DNA from: Nautilus pompilius
Lineage: Eukaryota > Mollusca > Cephalopoda > Nautilida > Nautilidae
Assembly (NCBI GenBank): GCA_018389105.1
Contig: JACATO010000611.1
Location: 434,001 to 498,000 of the forward strand
Direction of reading: 5' to 3'
DNA length: 64,000 nucleotides
Part shown: piece by piece, positions 32,558 through 44,641 of the stretch
How the letters are laid out: each line of letters opens with the position of its first letter
Position numbering within the stretch: the first letter of the stretch is position 1
Position numbers and translations under genes: made by a program
The notes under the pieces: generated by a model
The model's input: only the letters and a program-made list of their open reading frames with translations
Told to the model about the DNA's origin: nothing
The model's database searches: none

Positions 32558-35480
32558 GTAGTCCTCGTCTTCTTGATTTTATTCCCTGGCTGGGGTATTA
32601 AGCAGAATTTGACCAAAATAAATTGGAAAGAAATTTTCTGTGAATTAAACTTCAGAAGATATAATTTTAAGGAATTAGCATCGTAATTGAGCATGTAGGA
32701 CTTCAATGGTTAATTGAAGTAAAGGAGATATCCCAGCATAATATGTATGATATCATTTACAATTACTGTGTATAGGATTTTTTTTTCCTTAATTACATAA
32801 TTTGGAAATGAGGAGCAATGTAAAAATAGTTTCCTTTGTGAATAAATTACCTTTTAAACTTAAATTTTGTGCAGATTTTCCTTATAACCATTGAGAAAAC
32901 ATGCAAGTCGATGACAGAATCTCTCATTGAAATACATCCTTCAGTCATTCTGCTGCCAACTCATCTCCCTCTTCACCTTTTGATTACAGGCAAAATATGC
33001 ATTGACTGGCCGAGGAATTTATTGTGATAGTATAATAGGAGCAGAATTACTGAAAACCCAATTGCGAAGTGCTTTCATAATGAAAACAACATCCAGAACT
33101 TTTCTTAACAGTGAGGAAGTGATTTTTATTTTTTTTAATTGTCCAGGAAGTAAACTTAGCTAAATGTTAAAAAGCAAAATTTCTTAGAAATTTTAATTTT
33201 ATTTGTATATTTAATGATTAAAAGAATATATATATATTCCAGATTAGATATAAAAGTTTTGTCATGACAGACTGATTGTATAATTTTTAAAAATATATAT
33301 ATATATTTTAATGCATAAGAGATTTTAATATATAGTACTTTATATTAGTTTTCTAAATTAGTATTGTGGTCAATGCAAACTACATTAATTTAGTAACAGG
33401 GAAACTAAAATTCCATTGATATCTCAAAATAAACGATTGTTGAGTATGGTGCCCTAAGTGCGATGTGCAGATAGCATAGCTTTATTCAATATAATATATT
33501 CCTTATACATACATTTTTAGGCTCATCTATAGTTTCTTATTTGACATTTCATTTAAAGAATAACTCAATAAGTAACACATTGTCTATTTTTCTGCACAGA
33601 CATGCCCAAAAGTTTTAAATCCCCCTAGAATTTTCAATTTTGTTTGAGTCTAAATTTGCATAATAATGTTGATTGATCAATTGCTTTGTAGTTTTCTGCA
33701 CACTGGACAATTACCAAAATTGAAAAATGAGACAAACAGTTTCTAAAAATACCTAATAAATCATGATTAGTGTGACTTAATTATAAATATTTAGAGCCAG
33801 ACATTTAGAAGTGGTCATGTGCATAATGTCAAGCTACATGAAGCTGATTTGGATACTTTTATTTCTAGGGTGATGCAAAACTTTTTACATGGTTATAGAT
33901 AGAGCAGAATTGTATGGTGATTAGTTATGTCATTCATTCAATCTCTAAAAGGTGGTAAACTACTACAAAATTTAGAATAAATAACATCTCGCTATTTCTT
34001 TGGGAGTAGAATAGAGAAGCTATAAAAAATCTAAATTTTTTGTAAAGCTTGACAGACTACTCATTAAGCAGAAATTATATGTACCTGCTTTAAAACAACT
34101 TTAAATCTTTACAACCATATTGAGTCTCTATTCACTTGGTACTATAAGTTTAGTAATGTGAACAGTGGAGAATGTTCCAGACATGCTAAATGTGGAGAAG
34201 TGTTTGTTTTAAGTGATCTTTATAACCAGTAATTCAAGAATATACTGGAAATTTATGCTATGTACTTGATTATGCACCAAAAAGGGGTTTTAATTTAAAG
34301 ACTTTATGCAGTGCTGAATAGTTAATCCATAATAAATGAAAAATGAAATTTCTAGGAGAAAGTTTACACCTGCTAAAATAGTATTTTTACTTTATTCCAA
34401 AATAGCAAATCATGTTTTTGCTATGATCAAAAAAGTTTCGATATAATTTTATTTAAAGTACTAATTTTTTTTAAAAAAGTTACACTATTAAATTAATAGT
34501 TTGAGTTAAAATAAACATATTACAAAATATTAAGTTTGCCAGCTAAACCTTAAAAAATAAAAGACATTAAGTCCTGTCTGAAGATTTTCAACAAAACGTC
34601 TGCATGCAACAATGTTAACAGTGAAAATTAATTTAGCTACTATTTGTTGTAAAGCAGAAATAATTTGTTTCTCAAAGCAAATACAGATTACTAAAATAAT
34701 TGTTTATATGTAAGTGTTGTATTTAAGTTATTATCTTATGCTATTGTAGAATGACTGATCAACCATACTTTTGACAGTAGCTGTCGCTTTCTCCAGATCT
34801 AAGTTGAAGTTCATTTTGTGAACTTGTTATGAAAGTACATCCAAAATGGCTTCATCCATACCATTTTCTTGAGTACTGCACAAAGTGCTATTAAATTAAA
34901 TGCAAAGCTATGATTACAAACATTGGAAAAGATAGAAAATGAAAAAAAAATAAATACAAATATGAAACTAAAGAATAAACTTAATATTTATTAAACATTT
35001 CAGATAATTAAAAAAATCAGCAAAATTATGATTGTTTAAACCCATGACTTTTGTCAATTTTATTTGTCACTATATGTGAATGTAAAGTTCAACAGAATCT
35101 GAGACTGGCCTCATTGCAGTCTAATATTTCTGTTTCACCTTGCATCTAAATCAAAGTTCATGGTTGTTACCTTGTGGAAAGGACAAATATAGATTATCAA
35201 CAGTATGATGTTGTACGACTAACTCTAGTAACAGTATTGTCATCATTTGACAAACTAATAACTAATAACTGTTTTACTTGCATGGTGCTTTTCTAAGGAT
35301 GAGAAGTAAATTGAACTGCCTATAATAATAATAATAATAATAATATTATCACATATGCATAGATATTCACCTTATTTCATTATTTTTTAAAAAAATATTA
35401 GATCGACTATATCTGAAATGAGAGAGTTATGTGAAGAAGAAGAATGAAATAATAGAGAAATTCTCTTAGTTTGGACCATT
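32558..35480. other. intergenic, AT-rich, no gene seen
   Basis: Three kb of AT-rich sequence with short (TA)n runs (about 33226-33237 and 33294-33305) and a (TAA)n run at 35321-35345. There is no long frame on either strand and no recognised transposon. Confidence 0.6.
35321..35345. repeat. (TAA)n microsatellite
   Basis: About eight TAA units, just upstream of the CpG-rich patch. Confidence 0.9.
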
Positions 35481-35484
35481 TATG

Positions 35485-35960
35485 TTGTGGCCGACAGATG
35501 TCGCTTTAACCTGTGAATCCTTTGACACCGGAAGCTGTTTGTGGTTTGTTTAAAAATGGTCGCCTTAGAGAGCGGTGTGCGCTGGGTTCTGGGTGTACAG
35601 GAGAAAAGGAGGATGTAGCATCACTTTTGGTCGGGATTTTTAACGAAGCCGGTCATTTATTGACTATAGAGCTGCACGATGTCGGCCCAGGTCGGTATGA
35701 CGATTTCTGCTGTGTGGTGAGACGGGGCGGGGTGTAGGGATGTCTGCCATCTCTGCAGGGAAATGACACCAACACCTACCGTCTTCCCCCCTTCGTGTGC
35801 GGGCAGTTGGGGGGGGTGTGTGTCCATTATTACCTGGAAAAGGCCTTTAAAAATGAAACAGTCCGGTCGTACGGTACGGGCGTGACTGGTCCCTACCGTC
35901 TGGTTAGGCACGGAGCGAGTAGGGTCCTACGATAATAAAAAATAATCGAGGCGACATGTT
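35485..35960 (+). promoter_or_regulatory. CpG-rich patch, probable promoter and first exon of downstream gene
   Basis: CpG is frequent here (for example in the segments around 35555-35600, 35640-35735 and 35865-35955) and the patch is GC-rich, in strong contrast to several kb of AT-rich DNA on both sides. A good splice donor, GTGTG|GTGAGA, lies at 35716/35717. Possible starts are ATG at 35556 (context AAAATGG, 20 codons to a stop) and ATG at 35679 (open to the donor, 12 codons). The frame that matches phase 0 of the exon at 45743 is open but has no ATG, so the first exon may be non-coding or the start may be in another exon. The direction is inferred from the donor. Confidence 0.5.
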
Positions 35961-35969
35961 GCTCTGGGT

Positions 35970-36606
35970 CTGAAACTTGACTTGTGTTCTGGCATCACCA
36001 CCACCATAATCAGTTGATAATAGACTGAGACACACACACACGTGTTTCCAGTAATTGTCTGTGTAGCCCACAACTAAAAAAGACAACCACACACTAACTG
36101 CTGTTTGTCGAGCTGCATTGACCCAACAACATGGCAAAGTAATTGAATGCAGGGTTTCTAATGAAGTCTGTGACCCTTTTTTAATGCCCACGCCTCAAAA
36201 CGTTAACTAATGTAGATAGAACCTGCATCTCTGACCAGTTTTAGGAACAATAGTGGGAGAGTAGCACATGCAAGAATCAGTCAACTGCACATTAGTTAAT
36301 TCCAGTTAAGATGAGAGAACATTTGCATAATTATGATATTTTTTTCTTTTTTAATTTTGCACTGAGTAAGTTCAGTGTCCCTATTTGGTGCACAGTATAT
36401 AATATAACGTGTAACATTAATTAGTAAAGATTACATAATAAAGGGATAACGTTTTAAAATAAGACTTTACTCAAACATTAGTTTTCCAATTCACAACAAA
36501 AACTCAACAGGATAGTAGTAGGTGGAAAGTAGTTTGAAACAGCAGAATGCTGCTATTTGTAGAAATGACCATTGTGGCCCATCAAAATTTTGAGGAATGG
36601 TTCTTG
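35970..36606. other. no gene seen
   Basis: AT-rich sequence after the CpG-rich patch, presumably the first intron of the downstream gene. Confidence 0.35.
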
Positions 36607-36760
36607 GGTGGCTGTGGCAGACTGCTAGACTGTTATGATTGAGTGCCCGGAATTTGAATCTTGGTTGGGACCAGCTGGATTTGGTGTATCTTCCTGGCAT
36701 GGTTTCTTGCTCCTTTTCATCACCTGCTACATACTTGTAGGTTTTTTTGGGCACATACAA
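36607..36760 (+). repeat. tRNA-type SINE copy
   Basis: A tRNA-like stretch (GTGGCTGTGGCAGACTGCTA, an A-box-like region) and a B-box-like AATTTGAATCT are followed by TTGGGACCAGCTGGATTTGG. The same order and a very similar post-B-box core occur at 37.6 kb. Confidence 0.6.
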
Positions 36761-37599
36761 AAATGAAATGTAAAAAATATCCTGAAAAATCGATTATGAA
36801 TATTGCAACACCCCTTATTTATGAAAGACTCTGCCTCATTATCACCAGATGTAGGATCTGAGCACGGAATCTTCCAAATATATACTACTATAATTTTTTT
36901 TCTTGTTGATCATGCTGAGTCTTGTAAAGAATTCCATTTTCTTTAAAAACAAATTTTAAAATAAACAGTTAGATTCTTCTGACAGCCTTGTGATTTTGAT
37001 GCTTTGTTTTGTTCACTAAAATTCCCATTGAGGAAAATTCCTAAGTTCTTTTTGATAAATTATGTTCTGACAATACTCTGTCCCTAAAAACAGATCGTCC
37101 TGGAGACATTACAGATTTAATTCATCTTTGTCTTTTACAGTCATTCATCATTTAGAGCAGTTAGTTCTACTTACAAAAAGAAGCAGCAGCAGCCATTAGT
37201 TATTTTCATCACCAATTTTATCCAATCTATACAGAGTTTTTGAAATCCTACCTACAGATTATACTTTTAATAAACCCAGACTTTTGCTCAGATACATTGA
37301 TAATACTTTTGTTCTGATTCTTTACGGTTGTTTTTATATCACTCTAATTTCATCAGGTCTTCCATACAATTTACCATGAAACAAGAAGTTATTAACTTGC
37401 TTTCTTTTCTGGATATTCAAATTACAAAATCTTGTCAAAGATTTTTAAGACAATCAGTGAATAGAAACGGATAAAAATCTAGCTTTTTGTAGCAGTTATT
37501 TTTCTGCTACTAAACTAAGTGTTTGCTATGGTCTGTTTCAAAACAAGCCTTTCAACTTTTCAAATTTTTGGTTGTGAAAGTTTGCCCTAGAAAATGAAG

Positions 37600-37790
37600 G
37601 ATAGCCAGTGATTAGCCTACTAGATCTCCAAGGTTGAGGTTCAATCCCCTGTTGGGACCAGTTTGGTTTTGTGAGTTTTCTCCAGGCACTTCACTTAGTT
37701 CCTACTCAAGATAATGTTTTATAGGCGATAACCATGGCGCTACACTCCCTTGCCAGGATTTTTTTTTTTTTTTTCAGTGACTGGTGAATG
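37600..37790 (+). repeat. tRNA-type SINE copy
   Basis: The B-box-like AGGTTCAATCCCC at about 37638-37650 is followed by TGTTGGGACCAGTTTGGTTT and TTTTCTCCAGGCA, matching the core of the copy at 36.66 kb. It ends near a T run (37759-37774). Confidence 0.65.
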
Positions 37791-39149
37791 TTAGAAATAA
37801 ATTCTTATTCTGATGAAATAATTAACTAATATCTATTCAAGGTCGGTCAGGCTTTCTAAAAGAAAACAAACTTTATTCCTATCACATGTTTTTGCTTTTA
37901 TTCTGGAAATTACTAATAAAATCACTGAAATGCTCAACAAATAACACAACATTGATGTTTTTTTGTTAGACCTCATGGATACAAAATGTATCCTATAGTC
38001 AGGGAAATTATCCCAGGGCCCAGAGATATTTAAAGTCTGCTTGGTTATTTTGCAACTAATTACGAGAAGAATATCTTCATCTGAGTTGATTGAAGAAATG
38101 TCCCATGTGAAAATTATATATGTTGCCAATTTTTAAGCACATTCTCTTAGTCCATTGCATCTTTTGAACAAGATCTATGCTGCTTCAAATTGGAAGAAAT
38201 GTTCGGCATTGTCTGTACAGCACTTTACATTTTTTGTATGCTGCCAGTTGCAGTTGTGATAATTCAGCAAACTCAAGCTTCTCAAAATATTCTTAGGTTA
38301 GCATGATGAGTTGATTTCAGTAAAGTAATTCATAACTTTTTGCTTCCTTCATAGCAAATTTTTTTGATAAAGACATTTCATATAATAAATAAAATTTTTT
38401 TTTGATTCTATCCATGCAAAGTAACATATAAAGAGGTCAAAGATTAGATCCACATCTTTGGTCTACCCTGGGGCCCAAGTCAGCTGTCAGTGGCCCTTTA
38501 TCCATAGTATTTTTTTTCCATTATAGTTGTGAACAAGTCTACATTCATCAAACAGTATCTTTTAAATATATGGGTCTCTGAATGTATGCACATGAGGGCA
38601 ATTATCTCAAATATGCATTTGCTTCACATACGCCAACTGTAAATTATAACATTTTTCCCATTTGGTCTGAAACAAATTCTTAGCTTATTAACCCCAAAAA
38701 GAGAAAGAAAAAAATCTATTCTCAATTTCCTACACAATTACATTATTCACAGAAATGAAAGCCTTATAGTTCACAATGTTTTGTTTCCTTTTTTAAAACA
38801 AAACAAAAATACCATACAAGTTATAAGAAGTTCCATGCAGTTGAAACAATTTTGTTTACTCTAGTAGAACAACCTGCAGAGTTAAAATGCTCAGTTTACT
38901 CTTTATCTATTGTGTTTCTATATTTTATTGTTATTTTCTTTTCACATCTTAGTCAATTTTTCATCTTTATCTTATTGCTTTGACAAAGCATCATATGAAA
39001 GCTTAAATATTTTCATAACTTACAGTGTTTCATTTTCCTTATTAAAGATAGTATTAGCCAAAAAAACTGAATTTTGCATGCTCATTATGTGGTATGTTTG
39101 TTTTTGGAGCTGGGAGTGTGTTATTCACCATATTGATTGATTCATTATG
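37791..39149. other. no gene seen
   Basis: AT-rich, probably intron of the downstream gene. No element was recognised. Confidence 0.35.
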
Positions 39150-41301
39150 CAGTAAAATCTCTCTTATCCTGCATCCTCGGGGAATTGGCATTACCGATTA
39201 ATCAAATCTGCCAGTTATACGAACATTTACCAAAGATGCAAGGGATTATGCATCAATTATGAAATGCAACAAACAACCATATATAAGCAATATTTAATCC
39301 ATAAAAATGCTGTATGCAAAAACATTTTATATACTCTACTCACCAGCGAGTTAATAGTAGTTAATGGAAGTGGAACTTTGAGAATAGTTGATTGAGCAGT
39401 ACTGTGAGCAGCAATATCCACTTAATGGTAACGGTTGACTACAATATTTTAAACTTAAACTCATCAGTTGTAGGCTTTGATGTTAATGGGACTGGATCAG
39501 CTGATGATGCTAGGATTGGAATTGCTGCTGAGGTAGGAGCCATACAAACTTCTGAAGCTTTTCTAAACATTTTTTGGATGTCTGCCTGCTTCCAAGTCAG
39601 TTGCCTTCTCTTGAGGAAGTTCTGCTCAGCAAATTTTAAGAAAGTTTCCAAACATTGTGCAGCAGTAGTCCAAGAAACTTAATGCTCTCAGGGTTTATGA
39701 CCATGTCAATGATCTGGCTGTCAACCATTTTTTGTGTCACTTCCACTTCTTGGTTGATGTTCACCAATTCCTCCACCTCTTCATCCTGAAGTTGAGTGAT
39801 TGTGTTTGAGGGGTTTCCATTACAAATGACATCCATTATTTCCTTTACTGCTATCTTCTGCCTTAAATTAAGGCTTTGAAAGTCATCTTCATCAGAAGAC
39901 CCTTCTGCAAACATCATGTCTGCCGACAACTTCCTCCAGGCTTTCTTCAGAGTTGTGCTCTTGACAGCAGACCATGCACAGGCCACTGTAAAAATTGCCT
40001 TCTTGATGTTGAAAGCATACTGGAACTCTTGAAGTGTGCCATCAAAGTTTACAAGCTTCCTCATATAATCCTTTCTGTAAATGGCCTTGAGATTCTGGAT
40101 GATTCCCTGATCCACTGGTTCAATAAGGGGAGGTTACATTTGCAGGCAGGTAAATAGTAAAGATGTTGCCAGAAAGAAGCTCTGCTTCTGAAGGATGAAC
40201 TCAGCTGGCAGTAAAATAATTTTTGTATCTTCAGGCAGTCCATGTTCCCTCAGATTGTTCTTCACAGATGGAACAAAAACATGGTGGAACCAGTAAAGAA
40301 AAATTTCTTTATCCATCCATGTTTTATCTTGTGTCTTGTATTTAACTGGCAGGTGAACAATACCTCTAAAAGCTCTTGGATGCTTAAACTTTCCAACCAC
40401 AAGCAACATAACTCTGTGTCCCAGCAGCATCAGCACAAGTTAGCACAGTAGTTAAATGATCCTTGTTCTTAAACTCTGAAACAACGATTTCATCACCACC
40501 AGCAAAATTTGATGTTGGCAAACTGTGTCAAAAGAGTCTTGTTTCATTTGCATTGTAGATGTTTACTGCAGTTAAGCCATGTTCCTCAGTCAATTTCCAG
40601 AAGAATTCACAATATTGATCGCCAGATTGCTTTTCTCCTGACATGTTTAGCCTTCTTATGCCATCACATAACTTAAAATGAGCTACCAGGCCATTAGAAA
40701 AAATGCAGATCTCAGTAAATTCCATTTTTCCATGAAACTCTTCTTTTTCAATCAACATTGGGCCAGAAATTGCAGCTCCTTCCGATTGCTTCAAGGAAAA
40801 ACATTTGTACAATACATTGTCCAACTGCTCCATCATAGGTTTATGTAAAGTACAGTGTATATCAAAAGCATTGCTAGTCTCAGAACTGGCCACGAACTTC
40901 AGTAACTCTGACTTCTGAGACTTGATATCGTAGATCGTCAATGAGCCAATGTTTTAGTCCTTCATTATTTGGCTACATTTCTTTCCTTTGTCCAATTGCC
41001 AAATAATGTCTAATTTCAGTGTTATCATCAACACGACATGCCTCCTTTTCTGTCCACTTCTTGTTTGTATTTATATTGCTATCCATAATTTCAGAATGTC
41101 TTAGATAAGGGCTGATAATCACTGCTAAAAGCTGGAGAAAGTTCAGATGCAAGACCGTGCGCACTTTGTTTCAATCGATAAGACATGCTGGTGCCACCTA
41201 TCAGTAGTTGCCAAAAACATTGGGAAAATGATGAGTGCTATTAGAAGCTGGTTAATTTAACTTTCTGGTTAATTTGAGGATGGTTAAAAGAGCTTTTACT
41301 G
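39150..41301 (-). mobile_element. jerky-type Tigger DNA transposon, antisense
   Basis: The left end begins CAGTAAAATCTCTCTTATCC and the right end, read on the other strand, begins CAGTAAAAGCTCTTTTAACC. A TA follows the right end; the left TA has decayed to TG. 2.15 kb with a transposase on the - strand. Confidence 0.88.
39430..41090 (-). pseudogene. jerky/Tigger-type transposase, degenerate
   Basis: The first part (41090-40980) is poorly kept. The CENP-B-type DNA-binding region reads MTIYDIKSQKSELLKFVASS, ISGPMLIEKEEFHGKM and LCDGIRRLNMSGEK, as in jerky. The first catalytic site reads YNANETRLF where the family has YNADETGLF, so Asp is Asn (codon at 40546-40548). The third site lies in MDQGIIQNLKAIYRKDYMRK, intact. 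The C-terminal part has an acidic region (FAEGSSDEDDF) and ends near 39440 with KFAEQNFLKRRQL. Frameshifts lie between the segments. Not functional. Confidence 0.87.
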
Positions 41302-42928
41302 TATTTAGTAATATTTCTTAATTAAAGATTGTTCAGAGGATGTTTTTATCTACATATTACAAATGTTCAAACAACATTTGTTTATGACCAAGCTTTTGAA
41401 GGTTTGAAAGTGCTTAAAGATTGGGCCAGATTAATGCATAGGCAAATGAAGTCCATGCCTAGGACCCAAAGTAATGGTTGGTGGAGGGGGGCTGTAGTTT
41501 AAATTTTTTGTGAACTGGAAGAGCTTCATTTATTGACATTTCAGCCAAGACAGTGTAAACTGACTGATCCAATGTGCAGAAGTGAGCATGACACAAGTAT
41601 ATATTACAGGTCAACCAATTTGATTTTGCTTGAATATAGCAAATGTTGTCTCTCTCGGGAGTAGTGAAGTGTAAAAGCAAGAAATGGGAGGAAAATTAAT
41701 GCAAGCAGAAAAGGATATCATTAGAAAGATTTTTACAAATCAGAAATTTGGCAGTTCTTCAGGTCAGGTACTGAAAGCCCTGATCCATAAAAAATACAAT
41801 TGTAATCCAGCAGTTAAGGATTCCCTGCCAACTGAGCTATTGGTTACATTCAACCAACAAGTTGAAACCACTGATGAGGCTACACATTTTTACAGTCCAT
41901 ACAGCCATAGCCACCTATTCTGATGATCCTGCTGAGTGAACACCAATCAATGAAAAATTGCCTAACTTTATCGTTAAATCAGTCAAAACAAGGGCAGTTT
42001 TTCTGTTTCATTGCACAGCTCTGGAATTACAATCCAATGTCTGACTAAGGAACATTTTTATTGAAGAAAAGCAAAATGGTTAAGTATTTTAAAAAAAGGG
42101 TGGTTTGTATACTCTGCTTCTGCAGGACTTGTATACTGCTATGTCTGCAAATTGTTTTTTATGAAAGAGTCATCCTTCACTTTGGGATTCAGTGACTGAA
42201 AATATTGTACAATTGCTTGTATGAATGAATACTTAACTAACCATCATAGTACAGTGCTTTGTCTGGCCTCATGTAGAGATACTAAGGCACATATTGATTT
42301 TCATTTGATTAATCAATTAAATGTGGAGCAGTCAACAGTTCACTTTCTAGTTGAATGGGCCTGCTTTTTGGTGGAGAAAACTGAATTATTTCATCACCAT
42401 AAAACAGTAATTTTTTGGGATGCTTTGAACTGATTAGTCACTTTGACCTGTTTCTGTTAGAGCTTAATATGCAAACATTGTAAAAGGAATGAATGCCTAA
42501 TTAGTTGTCTTTCATGATCTATAAAGAATTTGTTTATCTGATGTATGATAAATCTCTGAGTTCAATTGTTAGAAAAATTTTAAATTGCAAGTAATATTCC
42601 ATTATTAGGGATTCTAACCTGCCTAACTCATACTGATAATCAGGTATGTGCAACAGAATGACTAATCTTTAAGCATTTTTTTAAAATTTATGCTCAATCA
42701 TGACTATAGTGCTAAACATCTGGAGAATTCTACAAAAATTTGATATTGATAATGGTGACTTTTGTGTTCATTGCTCTAACAATACTAACAACAATCAGGC
42801 TAGGATTACAGATCAAAACCTCTTGCTGACTATGTTCTGTGTTTGGGCATTTTCTAAATTTTGTTAGTCTGTGTTTTGCCTGTTTCATTTTTCGGCTTTA
42901 TTGTGTCACTAGGAAGGTTTTACCTCCA
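41302..42928. other. no gene seen
   Basis: Moderately AT-rich. A short open frame at 41684-41923 has no recognised domain. Part of 41430-41680 is GC-richer and may be an old repeat. Confidence 0.35.
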
Positions 42929-43142
42929 CAGTAAAACCTTGATTTCATTGACTAAGAGGGGTGAAGTGGGTGTCTGTTAATGCCAGGAGTCCATTAAATT
43001 TGGACAATTACATATGTCATTTACATATGCATGTGCAAAAGGCACCCAAACAAAGCATTTTTCGCACAGCTCAATGCAAACTTTTCATGGGAGACCATAT
43101 ATCATTTGTTGAATGGGGGTCTATTAAATCAAGATTTTACTG
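42929..43142. repeat. MITE with Tigger-type ends
   Basis: A 214-bp sequence with inverted ends: CAGTAAAACCTTGATTTCAT at the left and, on the other strand, CAGTAAAATCTTGATTTAAT at the right, followed by TA at 43143-43144. It encodes nothing. The ends start CAGTAAAA like the Tigger at 39150, which may supply its transposase. Confidence 0.75.
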
Positions 43143-43381
43143 TAGTTGAAAAATGTAACAAAGGTCTCATGCTGAAAAGTTTTTCTCCAGCTATTATAGG
43201 TGGTTTGAAAGAACTGATCCAGAGCTATTAGGTCGTTACAAAAGTTTTGTTGGTATTTATTTGTTGCCTGCTTGTGGAGGTGCGTGTAGATAAGTTATGT
43301 ATTGTATAGTAGCACGTGCTTTGGCATGCACTATGCAAAAAATACTTTTTTAAAAATCATAAAATGGATACTTGTTTCAGG

Positions 43382-44580
43382 GTTCTGAATGAAGCATAGA
43401 CAGAAAAGATTTTTGTGCCATTTGCTTCGTGAGTTAAAACCAGGCCAAAAAGTGAGCGAGGCAACTTGTAACATTAAGCAAGCATGGGGCAAGTACACAG
43501 AAAATGGGTGCACAGTACAAGAATGGTTTGCAAAGTTTTGATCAGAGGATGTGAGCCTTGAAGATAAGGAATCTAGCAGATGTCCTTCCAACTATGATGA
43601 TGACCATCTGAAAGCCTCAGTTAAAGCTAATCCAAGAAAATCAATGTGAGAAATTGCTGGAGAGCTTGACGTAAGGACTGCAACTGTTTTCCGGCATCTT
43701 GTCGCAATCGGCCAGGTGAAAAGGCTTGACAAGTGGGTGCCTCACGAGTTGAATGAACAACAAAAAAATTGTTGATTGAAGATCTGCTTTTCTCTTGTCA
43801 TAGGAAACAGAAACAACCCATTTCTTGACTGAATCATTACATGTGATCAAAAATGGATCCTTTATGACAATTGCAAACAATCAGCTCAGTGGCTCAACAG
43901 AGACAAGGCGCCTAACCACCTGAGGCATAGCTAGGAGAGGGGGTTGGGGGGGCCCTGGGCCCTGTGTGCCAGAGAAAGGGGACACTAAAATGCTCAGAGG
44001 TTTCAGCCCTGACAATTGCTTTGGCAAAAGACCTGGGAAGGGGGCGCATTTCAGAATCTAGCTCCAGGCACCAACTATGCCACTGCTAACCACATTCCAA
44101 AACCCAGCTTCCACCCAAAGAAGGACATGGTCACTGTCTGGTGGACTGCAACTGGTGTTGTCCACTATAAATTCTTGTAACCTGTCAAAACCATCACATC
44201 TGAAAGGTACTATCATGAATTAAATGTTATTCATCAGAAACTCTCCCAATGACAGCTGGCATTAATGAATCAAAGAGGCCCAATCCTGCTCCATGACAAT
44301 GCTCGTCCTCATGTTGCAAAGGTGACTCTTCAGAAACTGAACCCATTGGGGTGTGCAGTTCTCCCTCACCCAGCCTATTCACCAGACCTTCCACAGACTA
44401 CCACCTTTTAGCTTCCTCCTTTGAAATCCTTCTCCAACCAAGCAGCAATGAAGCTGCCTTCCAACAGTTTGACTCCAGAAATCCAGATTTTTTTCAAAAT
44501 GGTATAAATGCGCTTGTAACTCGTTGGCAGAAGTGTATTGATTGTAATGGAACTTTGATTAATAAACTTAATGTTCAGTA
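43382..44580 (+). pseudogene. mariner transposase (SETMAR-like), degenerate and interrupted
   Basis: The helix-turn-helix half reads KHRQKRFLCHLLRE then KPGQKVSEATCNI, with stops in frame. The first catalytic Asp is in ITCDQKWILYDN (family TGDEKWxLYDN). A hAT-type MITE interrupts the gene right after QWLNRDKAPNH. The second half reads [19 protein letters not shown] with the second Asp, a frameshift in the YSPD...TDYHLL third-Asp region, and the tail GINALVTRWQKCIDCNGTLI. Similar to the mariner domain of human SETMAR. It cannot encode an active enzyme. Confidence 0.9.
43920..44085. repeat. hAT-type MITE nested in mariner
   Basis: A 166-bp insert flanked by an exact 8-bp direct repeat CTAACCAC (43912-43919 and 44086-44093), the target-site length of hAT elements. 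The left end begins CTGAGGCATAGCTAGGAG and the right end, on the other strand, CAGTGGCATAGTTGGTG; they are similar, and close to the CAGTGGCGTAGCTAGG termini of many hAT MITEs. GC-rich, no coding capacity. It landed inside the transposase gene, so it is younger than the mariner insertion. Confidence 0.88.
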
Positions 44581-44641
44581 ACAATATGAAGTCTCATTGT
44601 TGCGGTAAAAAAAACAACAAAAATTTTGTAACAACCTAATA

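Larger units (their letters stand above)
43228..44639 (+). mobile_element. SETMAR-like mariner element, interrupted by a MITE
   Basis: The ends TTAGGTCGTTACAAAAGTTT and (other strand) TTAGGTTGTTACAAAATTTT are inverted repeats, flanked by TA at 43226-43227 and 44640-44641. Without the 166-bp insert and its 8-bp duplication the element is about 1.24 kb, the usual mariner size. The transposase is broken. Confidence 0.92.

Noticed and set aside
35513..35737. Open frame over the CpG-rich patch as a coding gene
   Set aside because: There is no ATG in this frame; it begins just after a TAA. The openness follows from the high GC content. Kept only as a possible first exon.
41684..41923. Open frame of 79 codons (EKDIIRKIFTNQKFG)
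   Set aside because: No family recognised and no splice signals; not enough to call a gene.
43228..44639. Host SETMAR-like gene
   Set aside because: The complete terminal repeats with TA, the stops and the nested MITE show a dead mariner, and no SET domain lies nearby.
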